This document shows, piece after piece, positions 1 to 6,982 of a stretch of 9,371 bases of DNA; position 1 is the stretch's first letter; each line of letters begins with the position of its first letter. The notes under the pieces are model-generated. The model was not told where the DNA came from. It searched no databases and saw only the letters and a program-made list of their open reading frames with translations. The position numbers and the translations under genes were made by a program. This DNA comes from Candidatus Kuenenia stuttgartensis (GTDB lineage: Bacteria > Planctomycetota > Planctomycetia > Isosphaerales > Isosphaeraceae): positions 1 through 9,371 of the forward strand of contig CAMBZY010000082.1 of the NCBI GenBank assembly GCA_945872325.1, given 5' to 3'.

Positions 1-872
1 TTGGGAGTCTTAGCGAACTGCATTAAAATAAAAAGTCCCATCACACTTGACCAGACGATGGCTGGAAATTTAATGCCGCAGGCCAGGCCGCAGAAAATGC
101 CTGAAATCATGGAACGCCGAGTGAGGGAAACACCCGATTGCTCAAGAACAATCCACGATGTCAGGGCAGACGCACACAACGATGCAAGCGGAACATCATT
201 TAAAGGTGCAATCATGCCACAATTTACAATAGGTGACGAAAGAATAAAAAGTGCAGCATAAGTCGATCGTTTTTTTCCAACCAGCGGTTCTGCTAATAGA
301 GCAGATGAAAATGCCAGAGAGATTCCGAACCAGAATGAAATGGCTCGCGTCGCGACCGGGCCACGCATTTTTAATACCGCCGCCTGAAGCGACTCGACAA
401 GCAAAGGGTAAGCAGTTTCATGAAGATCAGGGTCAAATTGAATTTCACCAGTCATCGCCATCCGTTTTGCAACTTCAAGGTGATAGCAAAGCGCATCGCC
501 ATCCGTCACAGGTGATTGCAATCCAAGCCACGCAATGGACACCATGAAAATGAATACATAGAATTGCAACGCCCCGTAACGATTCTTGATTTCAGAGTAA
601 GTGGACTTGGTAAATCGATATCCCGGAGTTTTATAGATAGCTATCAATCCTGGAAAAGTCGCGATCAATACCAGAATTAAGCCCACTTGAAACCATCCAA
701 ATGCCGCAAACACGCCGATGATCAAGCCTGCCACCCCAAGACCCATTGGCATGACCAATGCGAACCATTCCATTCCCAGTGGTTTGCGTAATGCAACTGC
801 CAGCCAGATCGGCCCACCAATGAGTAGCCCCAAAAGAGCGATTGCAGCAAGTGTGAGAAAATCGCCGACCAT
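1..872 (-). CDS. Polytopic GT-C (ArnT/PMT-like) glycosyltransferase, N-terminal part (runs off left edge)
   Basis: Reading 872 to 1 gives 290 uninterrupted codons with no stop, so the C-terminus lies outside the window. ATG at 872 is the first possible ATG: an in-frame TGA lies five codons upstream. The protein is very hydrophobic, with about four membrane segments in residues 1-120. A loop follows with SPVTDGDALCYHLEVAKR (residues 120-137), which resembles the first extracytoplasmic acidic loop of lipid-phosphate-sugar-dependent GT-C enzymes such as ArnT and PMT. Later LNDVPLA (224-230) and GLACGIKFPA (262-271) fit the usual GT-C pattern of an acidic residue in a later loop and a G-x-x-x-G-x-K-(F/Y) segment. 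Such enzymes transfer a sugar from a polyprenyl-phosphate carrier on the outer face of the inner membrane. The start is 7 bases after the flippase stop, so it is third in that operon. The three or so helices before the acidic loop are more than in ArnT or PMT, where one is usual. Substrate is unknown. An O-antigen polymerase-like membrane protein is the main alternative. Confidence 0.5.
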   Translation of the reverse strand, partial: MVGDFLTLAAIALLGLLIGGPIWLAVALRKPLGMEWFALVMPMGLGVAGLIIGVFAAFGWFQVGLILVLIATFPGLIAIYKTPGYRFTKSTYSEIKNRYGALQFYVFIFMVSIAWLGLQSPVTDGDALCYHLEVAKRMAMTGEIQFDPDLHETAYPLLVESLQAAVLKMRGPVATRAISFWFGISLAFSSALLAEPLVGKKRSTYAALFILSSPIVNCGMIAPLNDVPLASLCASALTSWIVLEQSGVSLTRRSMISGIFCGLACGIKFPAIVWSSVMGLFILMQFAKTP

Positions 873-879
873 TGGGATT

Positions 880-2406
880 TTATCTCATCTGGCCGGAATG
901 GCCATTTTTACGAAAATAGTTCTGATAAAACCAGCCTGTAAAAACGGTTACAGGCAAGGAGGCGACCAGCAGCAGGCCTATGACATGGCCATAGCTTGTA
1001 GAGCCTGATAAAGGCTGATCAACTTGCAATATCGCACCCACAGCTTGACAATAACCGCTCCAGAAGATGCTCAGAGTCCACCATTTCAGCCGATTCCACT
1101 GAAATTGAGTCTGAGTCCATGTGATGACAAATAAAGCGATTGTTGCAATGATCTGAAACTGGCTTGATATACGGGCTACATCAGCGATAGAGCAACTACC
1201 AACTGCCGCTTTAATCGTAAAATACTGGAGGATTGAAACGCTACCAGCAACCAGGGCCAATATCCAGGGCCTGTCCAGAGCAGTCCAGGCTTGCCTTAAA
1301 GGCCATGTTGCGGCTAAGGCGACCGAACCTGCGAGCATCGGCTGAATTGCGGTAACGCCCGTTGACAGTCTTGGAAAAATCACAGGCAAGACCAGATTCC
1401 CTAATAAAATCGCCCATAGGCTTAGAAATGAAAGGCCTGCGAATATGATCAGGCTGGCTTTTTCCGCTTCAATCAGAATAGCTGTATTTTTCACCCCAGA
1501 ACCGATCGATCTCTGATACTCCGGATAAAGTACCAGACCGACTCGGCCAGCAATGTCGCTGCACCAGTTCGTGGCCAGAATTGCAATCGAATAATAACCA
1601 GCCTGCGTGGCCCCATCTGGCATTTGGGTCAGTATAAGTGCCCGGTCGATGGTATTAAGCATGGCCCAGGTGGAATTTGCAGCCAGAATCGGCAAACCGA
1701 TTGAAGCCAGTCCAACGGTGCAACGCCAATCCCAGCACGATATAAAGGTGCGATCAGGGTCATTTCGATGAAGCACCAAAGATTGGGCGATAAAACCAAT
1801 CGCCAATGATGCAATCAGGCCCCAGAATCCGGCCAAAATGATTCCAACCAACGTTACAAATGTGAAAATCAGGCTTTGAATCAGTGCGAGTCGACCTACC
1901 AAGCCGAATTTTGACTCACTGCGAAGTATAGCGATATGAAAATCCTGACGCCGTTTCAGGATCGCCAGAATACCCACCACCACAAGTCCGATTCCCCACT
2001 CCCAATCTTTTTGAAATAACAACCAGCCACCCCAACTCATCAAGCCAACACCATAAATTGAAGATGTAAGAGTATTTGATGTAAATGCGACATTAGTGAT
2101 ATCATTCGCTTCGTTGATCTTACCCTGAGCATTCAAAATGGTCGTTTTTTGAACCGCTCCAAGAGCCACGCCGAGGCTGGAGCGACTGGTGTTATCGAGG
2201 AGCAATCTGAGACCTGTATAAATACCCAGATCAGATGCAGATAAACCCCATCTCATCGCAAATGTGACAACTAATCCAACGATCCGCTCCACCTGCCCGA
2301 CCAAGGTCAGCCAGAGACTGTGGCGAAGAATTTGCCCTGAAACCGGCGATGATTGCTGTTCTTTCGCTTTCAGATCGATCAAGTCGATCGACACAACGGA
2401 ACTCAT
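880..2406 (-). CDS. MOP-superfamily polysaccharide flippase (Wzx/PST-like membrane protein)
   Basis: This 508-residue protein has about 12-14 hydrophobic segments spread over its whole length, the size and layout of Wzx-type or PST-family flippases. These move lipid-linked oligosaccharides across the inner membrane. After a polar N-terminus of about 28 residues comes LWLTLVGQVERIVGLVVTF, then a region ending in SDLGIY (57-62), matching the conserved start of polysaccharide biosynthesis proteins (helix 1, then a DxG-[IV]-[YF] motif). A mid-protein stretch containing NTIDRALIL is like the N-x-x-D-R/K motif common in helix 7 of these proteins. The ATG at 2406 overlaps the TGA of the methyltransferase gene as ATGA and has no clear Shine-Dalgarno site of its own, which points to translational coupling. 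The transported substrate cannot be read from sequence. The neighbouring GT-C enzyme suggests an undecaprenyl-linked sugar. Confidence 0.5.
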   Translation of the reverse strand: MSSVVSIDLIDLKAKEQQSSPVSGQILRHSLWLTLVGQVERIVGLVVTFAMRWGLSASDLGIYTGLRLLLDNTSRSSLGVALGAVQKTTILNAQGKINEANDITNVAFTSNTLTSSIYGVGLMSWGGWLLFQKDWEWGIGLVVVGILAILKRRQDFHIAILRSESKFGLVGRLALIQSLIFTFVTLVGIILAGFWGLIASLAIGFIAQSLVLHRNDPDRTFISCWDWRCTVGLASIGLPILAANSTWAMLNTIDRALILTQMPDGATQAGYYSIAILATNWCSDIAGRVGLVLYPEYQRSIGSGVKNTAILIEAEKASLIIFAGLSFLSLWAILLGNLVLPVIFPRLSTGVTAIQPMLAGSVALAATWPLRQAWTALDRPWILALVAGSVSILQYFTIKAAVGSCSIADVARISSQFQIIATIALFVITWTQTQFQWNRLKWWTLSIFWSGYCQAVGAILQVDQPLSGSTSYGHVIGLLLVASLPVTVFTGWFYQNYFRKNGHSGQMR

Positions 2407-3173
2407 CGCAATCGGACCAGGCAGAATTGTGACCGTGCAGATTCGCCGGCCGCATCATCACTTCCAACAAAGACTTCTGGCGGAATTGGTGCCGCTTCGA
2501 CCAGATTGAGTCCGCGTTGCTGATACCAGGCGGCGGTATCGTAGCCAAATCGATTGTAAGTCGTGTCTGTGTCTTCATTATGGACACACCAATGGCGAGC
2601 GACTCTGAGCAGTTCACGTCTCATCGCTTCGGCGATTTCAGGAGGGTTGTGAAGGATCACAGCCGAGGTCAGGACAAGGTCGAACGACTGATCTGGAAAT
2701 GGAAGGCGATCGCCTGAGCCCTGAATCAGAAAAACGTTCGAATCGCTCTTAAGATGTTCCTGAGCAAGGGCTAACTGCGATGGGCTGAAGTCAAGACCGG
2801 TGATCTGAACGTCGGTTCCCACAGCTGTTCGAATACTCGCAATCTGCTTCCCGTAACCGCAGCCGACTTCCAGAATTGATCGTGGTTTGCAAGCCGCAAT
2901 TCGGCTTGCCAGCCAACGGGATCGGGCCGTTCTGGCAGGCTGACCTTCTTGTTCGGCAAGATATTCCGAACCCCCACGAAGTGTCCAGTAATCACGCGGA
3001 TCAGCATAGACGATACGACGTTTTAGAGCTGGCCACTGCTCCAGACTACGACGCATGGATTTATGCCATAAATATCGAGCACCACCTTGCTTGTACGCGT
3101 TAACAGCTTTTTGCAACCGGCTTTGCTGCGAATGACGCAAGTGCAGGCCAGGGTTGGTGTCTTGTTGCGACAT
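2403..3173 (-). CDS. Class I SAM-dependent methyltransferase (Methyltransf_11-like)
   Basis: The 256-residue protein carries a standard Rossmann-fold methyltransferase core. Motif I is ILEVGCGYG (residues 100-108) for SAM binding. The acidic end of the second strand is D128 in ITGLDFS. The motif near DRLPFPDQSFDLVLTS (155-170) is followed by LHNPP (174-178). I chose ATG 3173 because AGGGAGG (3182-3188 on this strand) sits 8 bases before it. The reading frame stays open upstream to an ATG at 3281, but that one has no ribosome site and lies inside the best candidate promoter. About 95 residues of basic, helical-looking sequence precede the core and probably set specificity. It is the first gene of the three-gene glycan cluster and overlaps the flippase start by ATGA, so methylation of a sugar or lipid intermediate is a reasonable inference. 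The acceptor is unknown. Confidence 0.5.
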   Translation of the reverse strand: MSQQDTNPGLHLRHSQQSRLQKAVNAYKQGGARYLWHKSMRRSLEQWPALKRRIVYADPRDYWTLRGGSEYLAEQEGQPARTARSRWLASRIAACKPRSILEVGCGYGKQIASIRTAVGTDVQITGLDFSPSQLALAQEHLKSDSNVFLIQGSGDRLPFPDQSFDLVLTSAVILHNPPEIAEAMRRELLRVARHWCVHNEDTDTTYNRFGYDTAAWYQQRGLNLVEAAPIPPEVFVGSDDAAGESARSQFCLVRLR

Positions 3174-3181
3174 GTCCACTG

Positions 3182-3188
3182 CCTCCCT
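3182..3188 (-). promoter_or_regulatory. Shine-Dalgarno site of the methyltransferase gene
   Basis: AGGGAGG on the minus strand lies 8 bases upstream of ATG 3173. It is the only strong ribosome-binding site near the 5' end of this gene and decides the start in favour of 3173 over 3281. Confidence 0.5.
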
Positions 3189-3269
3189 GCGATATGATCT
3201 GAATGACATGAAACGGAATTCGAGAGTCAATCGGGTATCCTTGCCCGAAGATTTGGCACTCGTTCTGGC

Positions 3270-3297
3270 ATCGTAAATCATTGGGGAATCTGGTCAA
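3270..3297 (-). promoter_or_regulatory. Candidate sigma70-type promoter for the minus-strand glycan operon
   Basis: On the minus strand TTGACC (3297-3292) and TACGAT (3275-3270) are separated by 16 bases, matching the -35 and -10 consensus at five and four of six positions. It lies about 95 bases before the chosen methyltransferase start. Such matches arise often by chance and planctomycete promoters are poorly characterised, so this is tentative. Confidence 0.5.
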
Positions 3298-3352
3298 TAT
3301 GAAATTCGAAAAAAAGCGAATAAACCACATGAACAAGTCCCGGCGAATCCTA

Positions 3353-3366
3353 TTTACGAGCGTAAA
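3353..3366. repeat. Perfect short inverted repeat, possible operator
   Basis: TTTACG-AG-CGTAAA: two 6-base arms are exact reverse complements around a 2-base centre, inside the divergent intergenic region. Size and position fit the binding site of a small dimeric regulator. There is no following T-run, so it does not look like a terminator. No regulator gene is present in the window, and a chance palindrome of this size is possible. Confidence 0.5.
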
Positions 3367-3592
3367 GTTGCGAAAAAGAGATACTTATTGTTGAATTCCG
3401 AGTCGCGTCTTGCCTCGCTTTTCGATTCCGCATATATTGATGTTAGTCAAAACGAAAGTGCGATTCGAGTCCAAAGTCAGGCGAGTCGATCTCACGAAAT
3501 TGGGTTTGAAACTTTGCATAATCATGCAGCTTTTCAGCCTGATATGGGTACAGGATTCCTATTGCAATACCACAACGGATAATGGAAGTCTC

Positions 3593-4147
3593 ATGAATCT
3601 AAATTCCAACTCTCTCAAAGTGGCTGAAAAGCGGCTTGTGGTGTTGGGTCAGGCATTGGATGCCGATTGGTTCAACGGTCGAAAGCATCGCCGATTGAAT
3701 CTGTTTCAAGATTGGACTGCGGATCTCTGGATTCATGAGACCGGTCATGCCGTGATTTTTTCGAATCGAAAGATAACGCTGACGGAGATATTAATCAACT
3801 CTGACTTACAGATTCCGGAAGATCGGGTGATTTGGCAGAGAGTCCCTCTCCAAGAAGATTTTGCGACCATTCAACCCGGCGGATCCATCGAATATCAGTT
3901 AAATTATGAACTTGAAACAGCAGACCCACCAATCTTCCGGTATTTATCGCAGGAATTGCAATTAAAACCATCACCTGATGATTTGGTCTGGCAACCGAAT
4001 TCGAAAAATCGAATGAAACAAAGCCCGATTATCAAAGTCCACTTTGAAGCTGGGCCGAGTTACCTTTCTGTACAGACGTTTCATACGTTCCCTGAAGAGT
4101 TTGCCATCTTGAGAACTCAGTCACTCTTCGAAGTTCAATTGCCATGA
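3593..4147 (+). CDS. DUF2617-like protein of unknown function
   Basis: The 184-residue soluble protein has no signal peptide or membrane segment with this start. From memory I match it to the uncharacterised DUF2617 family: an early KVAE, then a block ADLWIHETGHAV (43-54), TLTE (62-65), a strand-rich middle, FHTFPE (163-168), and a C-terminal TQSLFEV (175-181). The predicted character is mostly beta. I chose ATG 3593 because GGAAG sits 4 bases upstream (a tight spacing) and the family-like sequence begins about ten residues later. The frame is open further back to a TTG at 3410, which would add a hydrophobic stretch near CIIMQLFSLIWV, but no good ribosome site or signal-peptidase site supports it. 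The gene lies 24 bases before the ABC permease in the same frame, so they are probably co-transcribed. No function is known to me. A chemical role cannot be inferred from the sequence. Confidence 0.5.
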   Translation: MNLNSNSLKVAEKRLVVLGQALDADWFNGRKHRRLNLFQDWTADLWIHETGHAVIFSNRKITLTEILINSDLQIPEDRVIWQRVPLQEDFATIQPGGSIEYQLNYELETADPPIFRYLSQELQLKPSPDDLVWQPNSKNRMKQSPIIKVHFEAGPSYLSVQTFHTFPEEFAILRTQSLFEVQLP

Positions 4148-4171
4148 GATGTCGGCCAACAACCTGAAATC

Positions 4172-5881
4172 ATGGATACCCATGTCTTTAAATCATCAAA
4201 TTCTGGCAACGTCTCCAAAATGCTCATTGGGTGGCTGATTTTAATCATTTTCTGGTATGCACCAGCATGGATGATTCTGAAAACAGCGATTTTCGGTTCG
4301 CAAATCACACAGTCCATGGGTGTAAACCCAAATGGATTGATGACGAATCCTCCACCATGGCTTGATGCGAATTCGTCATATTTTCGTTTACCGATTTTGG
4401 CATGGCATAGCCTGAGGTTGAGCTTTGCGACGGCCATCATGGCGATCCCGGCAGGAACTTTGATCGGATTTATTCTATCTCGTTGTAAATGGCATTTCCG
4501 GCCAGTGGTTCAATCTGTCTGGCTGGCATCGATCTTTCTACCACTTCCAGTTGTCGCCTCGGCATGGCTTGGAGCTTTCGGAAACTCAGGCCGGTCACAG
4601 GCGTTTGGATTATCCGATCAGCCATTGATTTCAGGATGGTCGGCCGCAGCCTTGATTCATGCACTGGCAGCTGTTCCGGTCGTCGTTTGGGTCATGTCAG
4701 GTGTGATGCTTCAGGTGGACGATTTCATTGAAAACATGGCTCGAATGGAATTTTCCATGCCACTGGCCATTTATCGTTCCACGATCAGGAAATGCACTCC
4801 TGCAGCCGTTGCTGCATCACTTGCCGTACTCATCATGACAGCTGGCGACATGACGGTGACCGATCTTGTCCAGGAGCGAACTTTTGCAGAAGAAGCCTAT
4901 TTACAAGCTCAAATGGGCGATGGCTTGGCTGCGGCTGCACGCACTGCAATGGCACCTGTTTTTCTAATCACGATATTGATTCTTGCCTGGGCGAAATCAA
5001 ATACAATCTGGCATGACCGGTTTCATGGAGGTTCCCCGTTCAGTTTTTTAGGCAAGAAGTGGCTCGTTGGCTGGCCTGGATTTTATGCAGGAATCATTGC
5101 AACTGTTTTAACAATCATTGCCTGGGGAATCCCGATTGCAACTTTGGCATGGCGAGCCGGCCGATCGGGTGGAGATGCCGTCATGAATTCCAAGCCATCC
5201 TGGTCAATCACGGCACTTGTCCATAATTTGATCAGCGCCTGGCCTGATCTGGCTGAAACTCTGCCTTACACGCTCTGCATCGCCTCCATAACGGCTTTGA
5301 CAAGCACTTTCATGGCATGGATTATCGTGGAAATCTCTGTCAAATCTGTTTCATTTCAATGGGCGGTTCTGACAGGCGCAGCCATCGGATTCGCTGTTCC
5401 TGGGCCTGTTGCAGGACTGGCGGTGCAATGGCTCTGGATGCCATGGCAGACGATTTACGATAGCTGGGCAGTGATTATTGCAGCTCAGGTCTTTCGACTC
5501 ATGCCCATTGCAGTACTTCTAATCTGGCCTTCTGTTCAGTTTAAGTCCAAACCAGTAAATGACTTGGTACGCCTGGACGGGCTCACGGCCCAACAGAAAT
5601 TCTGGCGTGTTAAATGGCCCACCACAGGGCCAGTTGCTCTGGCGACCACAGGGGTTATATTTGCCTTGTCGATCGGCGAGTTGCCGGCCACCAACATGGT
5701 GACTCCACCTGGCGTCGAAATGCTTTCCGTAAGGCTTTGGGGCCTGATGCACACGGGGGTGGAGAGTCACCTTTCAGCTGTCGTGCTTGCCTGCATGATC
5801 GCATTCACGATGATGATGGGGCTTTTCACGATTATTCGGTCTAATTTTGGAAAAGCGTTGAATCACTTTACCAACTTATGA
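4172..5881 (+). CDS. Fused two-domain ABC transporter permease, Fe(III)/FbpB type
   Basis: This 569-residue inner-membrane protein has about 12 hydrophobic segments in two halves, the arrangement of FbpB- and ThiP-like permeases, which carry two BPD_transp_1 domains in one chain. Each half ends with an EAA-type loop that docks the ATPase: ENMARMEF...TP at residues 187-210 and DLVRLDG...KWP at 464-483. The second half also has IGELPATNMVTPPG (501-514), like the E-L-x-A-T segment of iron-type permeases. ATG 4172 is the first ATG after an in-frame TGA at 4145; its ribosome site is weak, so coupling to the DUF2617 gene 24 bases upstream is likely. The predicted role is import of a small solute, with ferric iron the default guess from family. 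No periplasmic binding protein and no type I importer ATPase is visible; the ATPase downstream belongs to a different class. Substrate confidence is low; fold confidence is high. Confidence 0.5.
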   Translation: MDTHVFKSSNSGNVSKMLIGWLILIIFWYAPAWMILKTAIFGSQITQSMGVNPNGLMTNPPPWLDANSSYFRLPILAWHSLRLSFATAIMAIPAGTLIGFILSRCKWHFRPVVQSVWLASIFLPLPVVASAWLGAFGNSGRSQAFGLSDQPLISGWSAAALIHALAAVPVVVWVMSGVMLQVDDFIENMARMEFSMPLAIYRSTIRKCTPAAVAASLAVLIMTAGDMTVTDLVQERTFAEEAYLQAQMGDGLAAAARTAMAPVFLITILILAWAKSNTIWHDRFHGGSPFSFLGKKWLVGWPGFYAGIIATVLTIIAWGIPIATLAWRAGRSGGDAVMNSKPSWSITALVHNLISAWPDLAETLPYTLCIASITALTSTFMAWIIVEISVKSVSFQWAVLTGAAIGFAVPGPVAGLAVQWLWMPWQTIYDSWAVIIAAQVFRLMPIAVLLIWPSVQFKSKPVNDLVRLDGLTAQQKFWRVKWPTTGPVALATTGVIFALSIGELPATNMVTPPGVEMLSVRLWGLMHTGVESHLSAVVLACMIAFTMMMGLFTIIRSNFGKALNHFTNL

Positions 5882-5897
5882 AATAATTGAGACCGGC

Positions 5898-5945
5898 TCA
5901 CGAATCATCCCAATAGATTCTCTACTGAGTGCTTGTGAATCGTGA
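5898..5945. repeat. Imperfect inverted repeat between permease and ABC-2 ATPase genes
   Basis: TCACGAATCA (5898-5907) and TGAATCGTGA (5936-5945) are reverse complements at 9 of 10 positions, with 28 bases between. The pair fills most of the 92-base gap before the ATPase gene. It could form a hairpin in the transcript or flank an operator. There is no T-run for a standard terminator. Confidence 0.5.
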
Positions 5946-5960
5946 AGTGTTTCGCTGACT

Positions 5961-5967
5961 GAGGTGA
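5961..5967 (+). promoter_or_regulatory. Shine-Dalgarno site of the ABC-2 ATPase gene
   Basis: GAGGTGA lies 6 bases before ATG 5974. It is one of the two strongest ribosome sites in the window and fixes this start. Confidence 0.5.
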
Positions 5968-5973
5968 CGGCCG

Positions 5974-6909
5974 ATGATTGAAGTCTCCGATTTACGGGTC
6001 GATTACGACGATTTCTGCGCTGTTCGCGACTTATCGTTAACCATTGGCGATGGAGAGGTTTGTGGCCTGATTGGCCCGAACGGTGCGGGCAAGACATCGA
6101 CCATGCGAGCAATTGTCGGCTTGCTGGAGCCGACCTACGGCTCGATTCGGGTGGGCGGAATTGATGCCCGTGAGCGGCCCGACGATGCCCAGCGGACGAT
6201 GGGCTTCATGCCCGACTTTGCTCCAGTGTACGAGGATCTGAAATGCTGGGAGTTTCTTGATATTTTTGCGGCAGCTTACAAGATCCCCAAGGCGATACGC
6301 AAGCAACGTGTGGAAGAGGAGTTGGCACGCGTCAGCCTGACTGAGAAACGCGACGTGCCAGCGGGAACTTTGTCGCGGGGGATGCGTCAGCGGCTGACTC
6401 TGGCCAAAACCTTGCTTCCTGATCCTCAGTTTTTGCTGCTTGATGAACCGGCCAGTGGGCTTGATCCCAATGCCCGGATTGAACTTAAGCAGATTATTCG
6501 ATCACTGGCTGTGGAGGGTCGTTCCGTCTTGGTCAGCTCACATATTTTGAGCGAAATGAGCGAGTTTTGCACCTCAGTTGCGATCATGGAACGTGGCCGA
6601 ATGGTCGTTCATGGAACGATCGCCGAAGTTCAGGCCAAATTCAATCAAGGCGTGGAATTGCATATCAAAGTGCTTGAAAGAGCTGAGGAACTGGGCAAAT
6701 GGCTATTACATTACGAAGGAGTTCTGGCAACAGAAAGGAATGGATCTGCCAATGAACTCACAGTCAGATTTGCAGGCACTGACGAACAATCGATTGCAAA
6801 CCTGCTTGCCGACATTTTTCGGGCCGATTTTCGGATGGTCAGTTTTGCGCCTCGTCAGGAAGGACTTGAAGAGCTTTTCCTGAAGGTTGGGGCGAAGGAA
6901 GTTTCATAA
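5974..6909 (+). CDS. ABC-2 type transporter ATP-binding protein (NatA/CcmA-like)
   Basis: The 311-residue protein has every catalytic motif of an ABC ATPase: Walker A GPNGAGKT (34-41), signature LSRGMRQ (133-139), Walker B FLLLDE (153-158), D-loop SGLD (161-164) and switch histidine H190 in VSSH. The Q-loop position reads MGFMPDF (76-82), with Asp where Gln or Glu is usual. A C-terminal extension of about 90 residues ending in LEELFLKVG is typical of exporter ATPases that work with ABC-2 permeases (NatA, CcmA, DrrA classes). It should act as a dimer on the cytoplasmic face, powering the permease encoded 73 bases downstream. The start is set by a strong Shine-Dalgarno site. The exported substrate is unknown. 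It is unlikely to drive the upstream FbpB-like permease, which normally pairs with a different ATPase class with a C-terminal TOBE domain, absent here. Confidence 0.5.
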   Translation: MIEVSDLRVDYDDFCAVRDLSLTIGDGEVCGLIGPNGAGKTSTMRAIVGLLEPTYGSIRVGGIDARERPDDAQRTMGFMPDFAPVYEDLKCWEFLDIFAAAYKIPKAIRKQRVEEELARVSLTEKRDVPAGTLSRGMRQRLTLAKTLLPDPQFLLLDEPASGLDPNARIELKQIIRSLAVEGRSVLVSSHILSEMSEFCTSVAIMERGRMVVHGTIAEVQAKFNQGVELHIKVLERAEELGKWLLHYEGVLATERNGSANELTVRFAGTDEQSIANLLADIFRADFRMVSFAPRQEGLEELFLKVGAKEVS

Positions 6910-6982
6910 CTTTCATCAATCACTGAATCGGAATTTATCCATCCCATCCAAAGATCGTCGACCAGCAAAAAGGCCATAAATC

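Larger units (their letters stand above)
3174..3592. other. Divergent intergenic region without a convincing gene
   Basis: These 419 bases separate the minus-strand glycan operon from the plus-strand DUF2617/permease genes. Open frames cross it: the methyltransferase frame stays open up to 3281, and the DUF2617 frame stays open from a TTG at 3410. Neither extension has a ribosome site or adds recognisable conserved sequence. The region contains the candidate promoter at 3270-3297, the perfect inverted repeat at 3353-3366, a smaller one (TGCAT-AATC-ATGCA) at 3515-3528, and an A-rich stretch at 3307-3315. It should hold the promoters for both directions. Confidence 0.5.

Noticed and set aside
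1..547. Two plus-strand open frames at the left end
   Set aside because: They are antisense to the continuous GT-C membrane-protein frame on the minus strand, which has clear family motifs.
2231..2617. Minus-strand open frame of 128 codons spanning the methyltransferase-flippase junction
   Set aside because: It is an alternate-frame shadow of both real genes, with no ribosome site and no recognisable domain.
3174..3281. Longer methyltransferase start at 3281
   Set aside because: There is no Shine-Dalgarno site there, it overlaps the best candidate promoter, and the added residues are not part of the methyltransferase fold; 3173 has a strong AGGGAGG.
3506..3546. Possible plus-strand promoter elements (TTGAAA, CATAAT, GATATG)
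   Set aside because: No pair of -35 and -10 boxes has acceptable spacing, so I did not call a promoter for the DUF2617/permease genes.
3410..3592. N-terminal extension of the DUF2617 frame with a hydrophobic, signal-peptide-like stretch
   Set aside because: It has no ribosome-binding site, no good signal-peptidase or lipobox site, and lies before the conserved part of the family.
3734..3748. HETGH in the DUF2617-like protein, which fits the HExxH zinc-protease pattern
   Set aside because: It sits in a strand-rich block, is not in an obvious helix, and no third metal ligand is evident. My memory of DUF2617 relatives has other residues in place of the first His and Glu (such as R-T-G-H), so it is probably coincidence.
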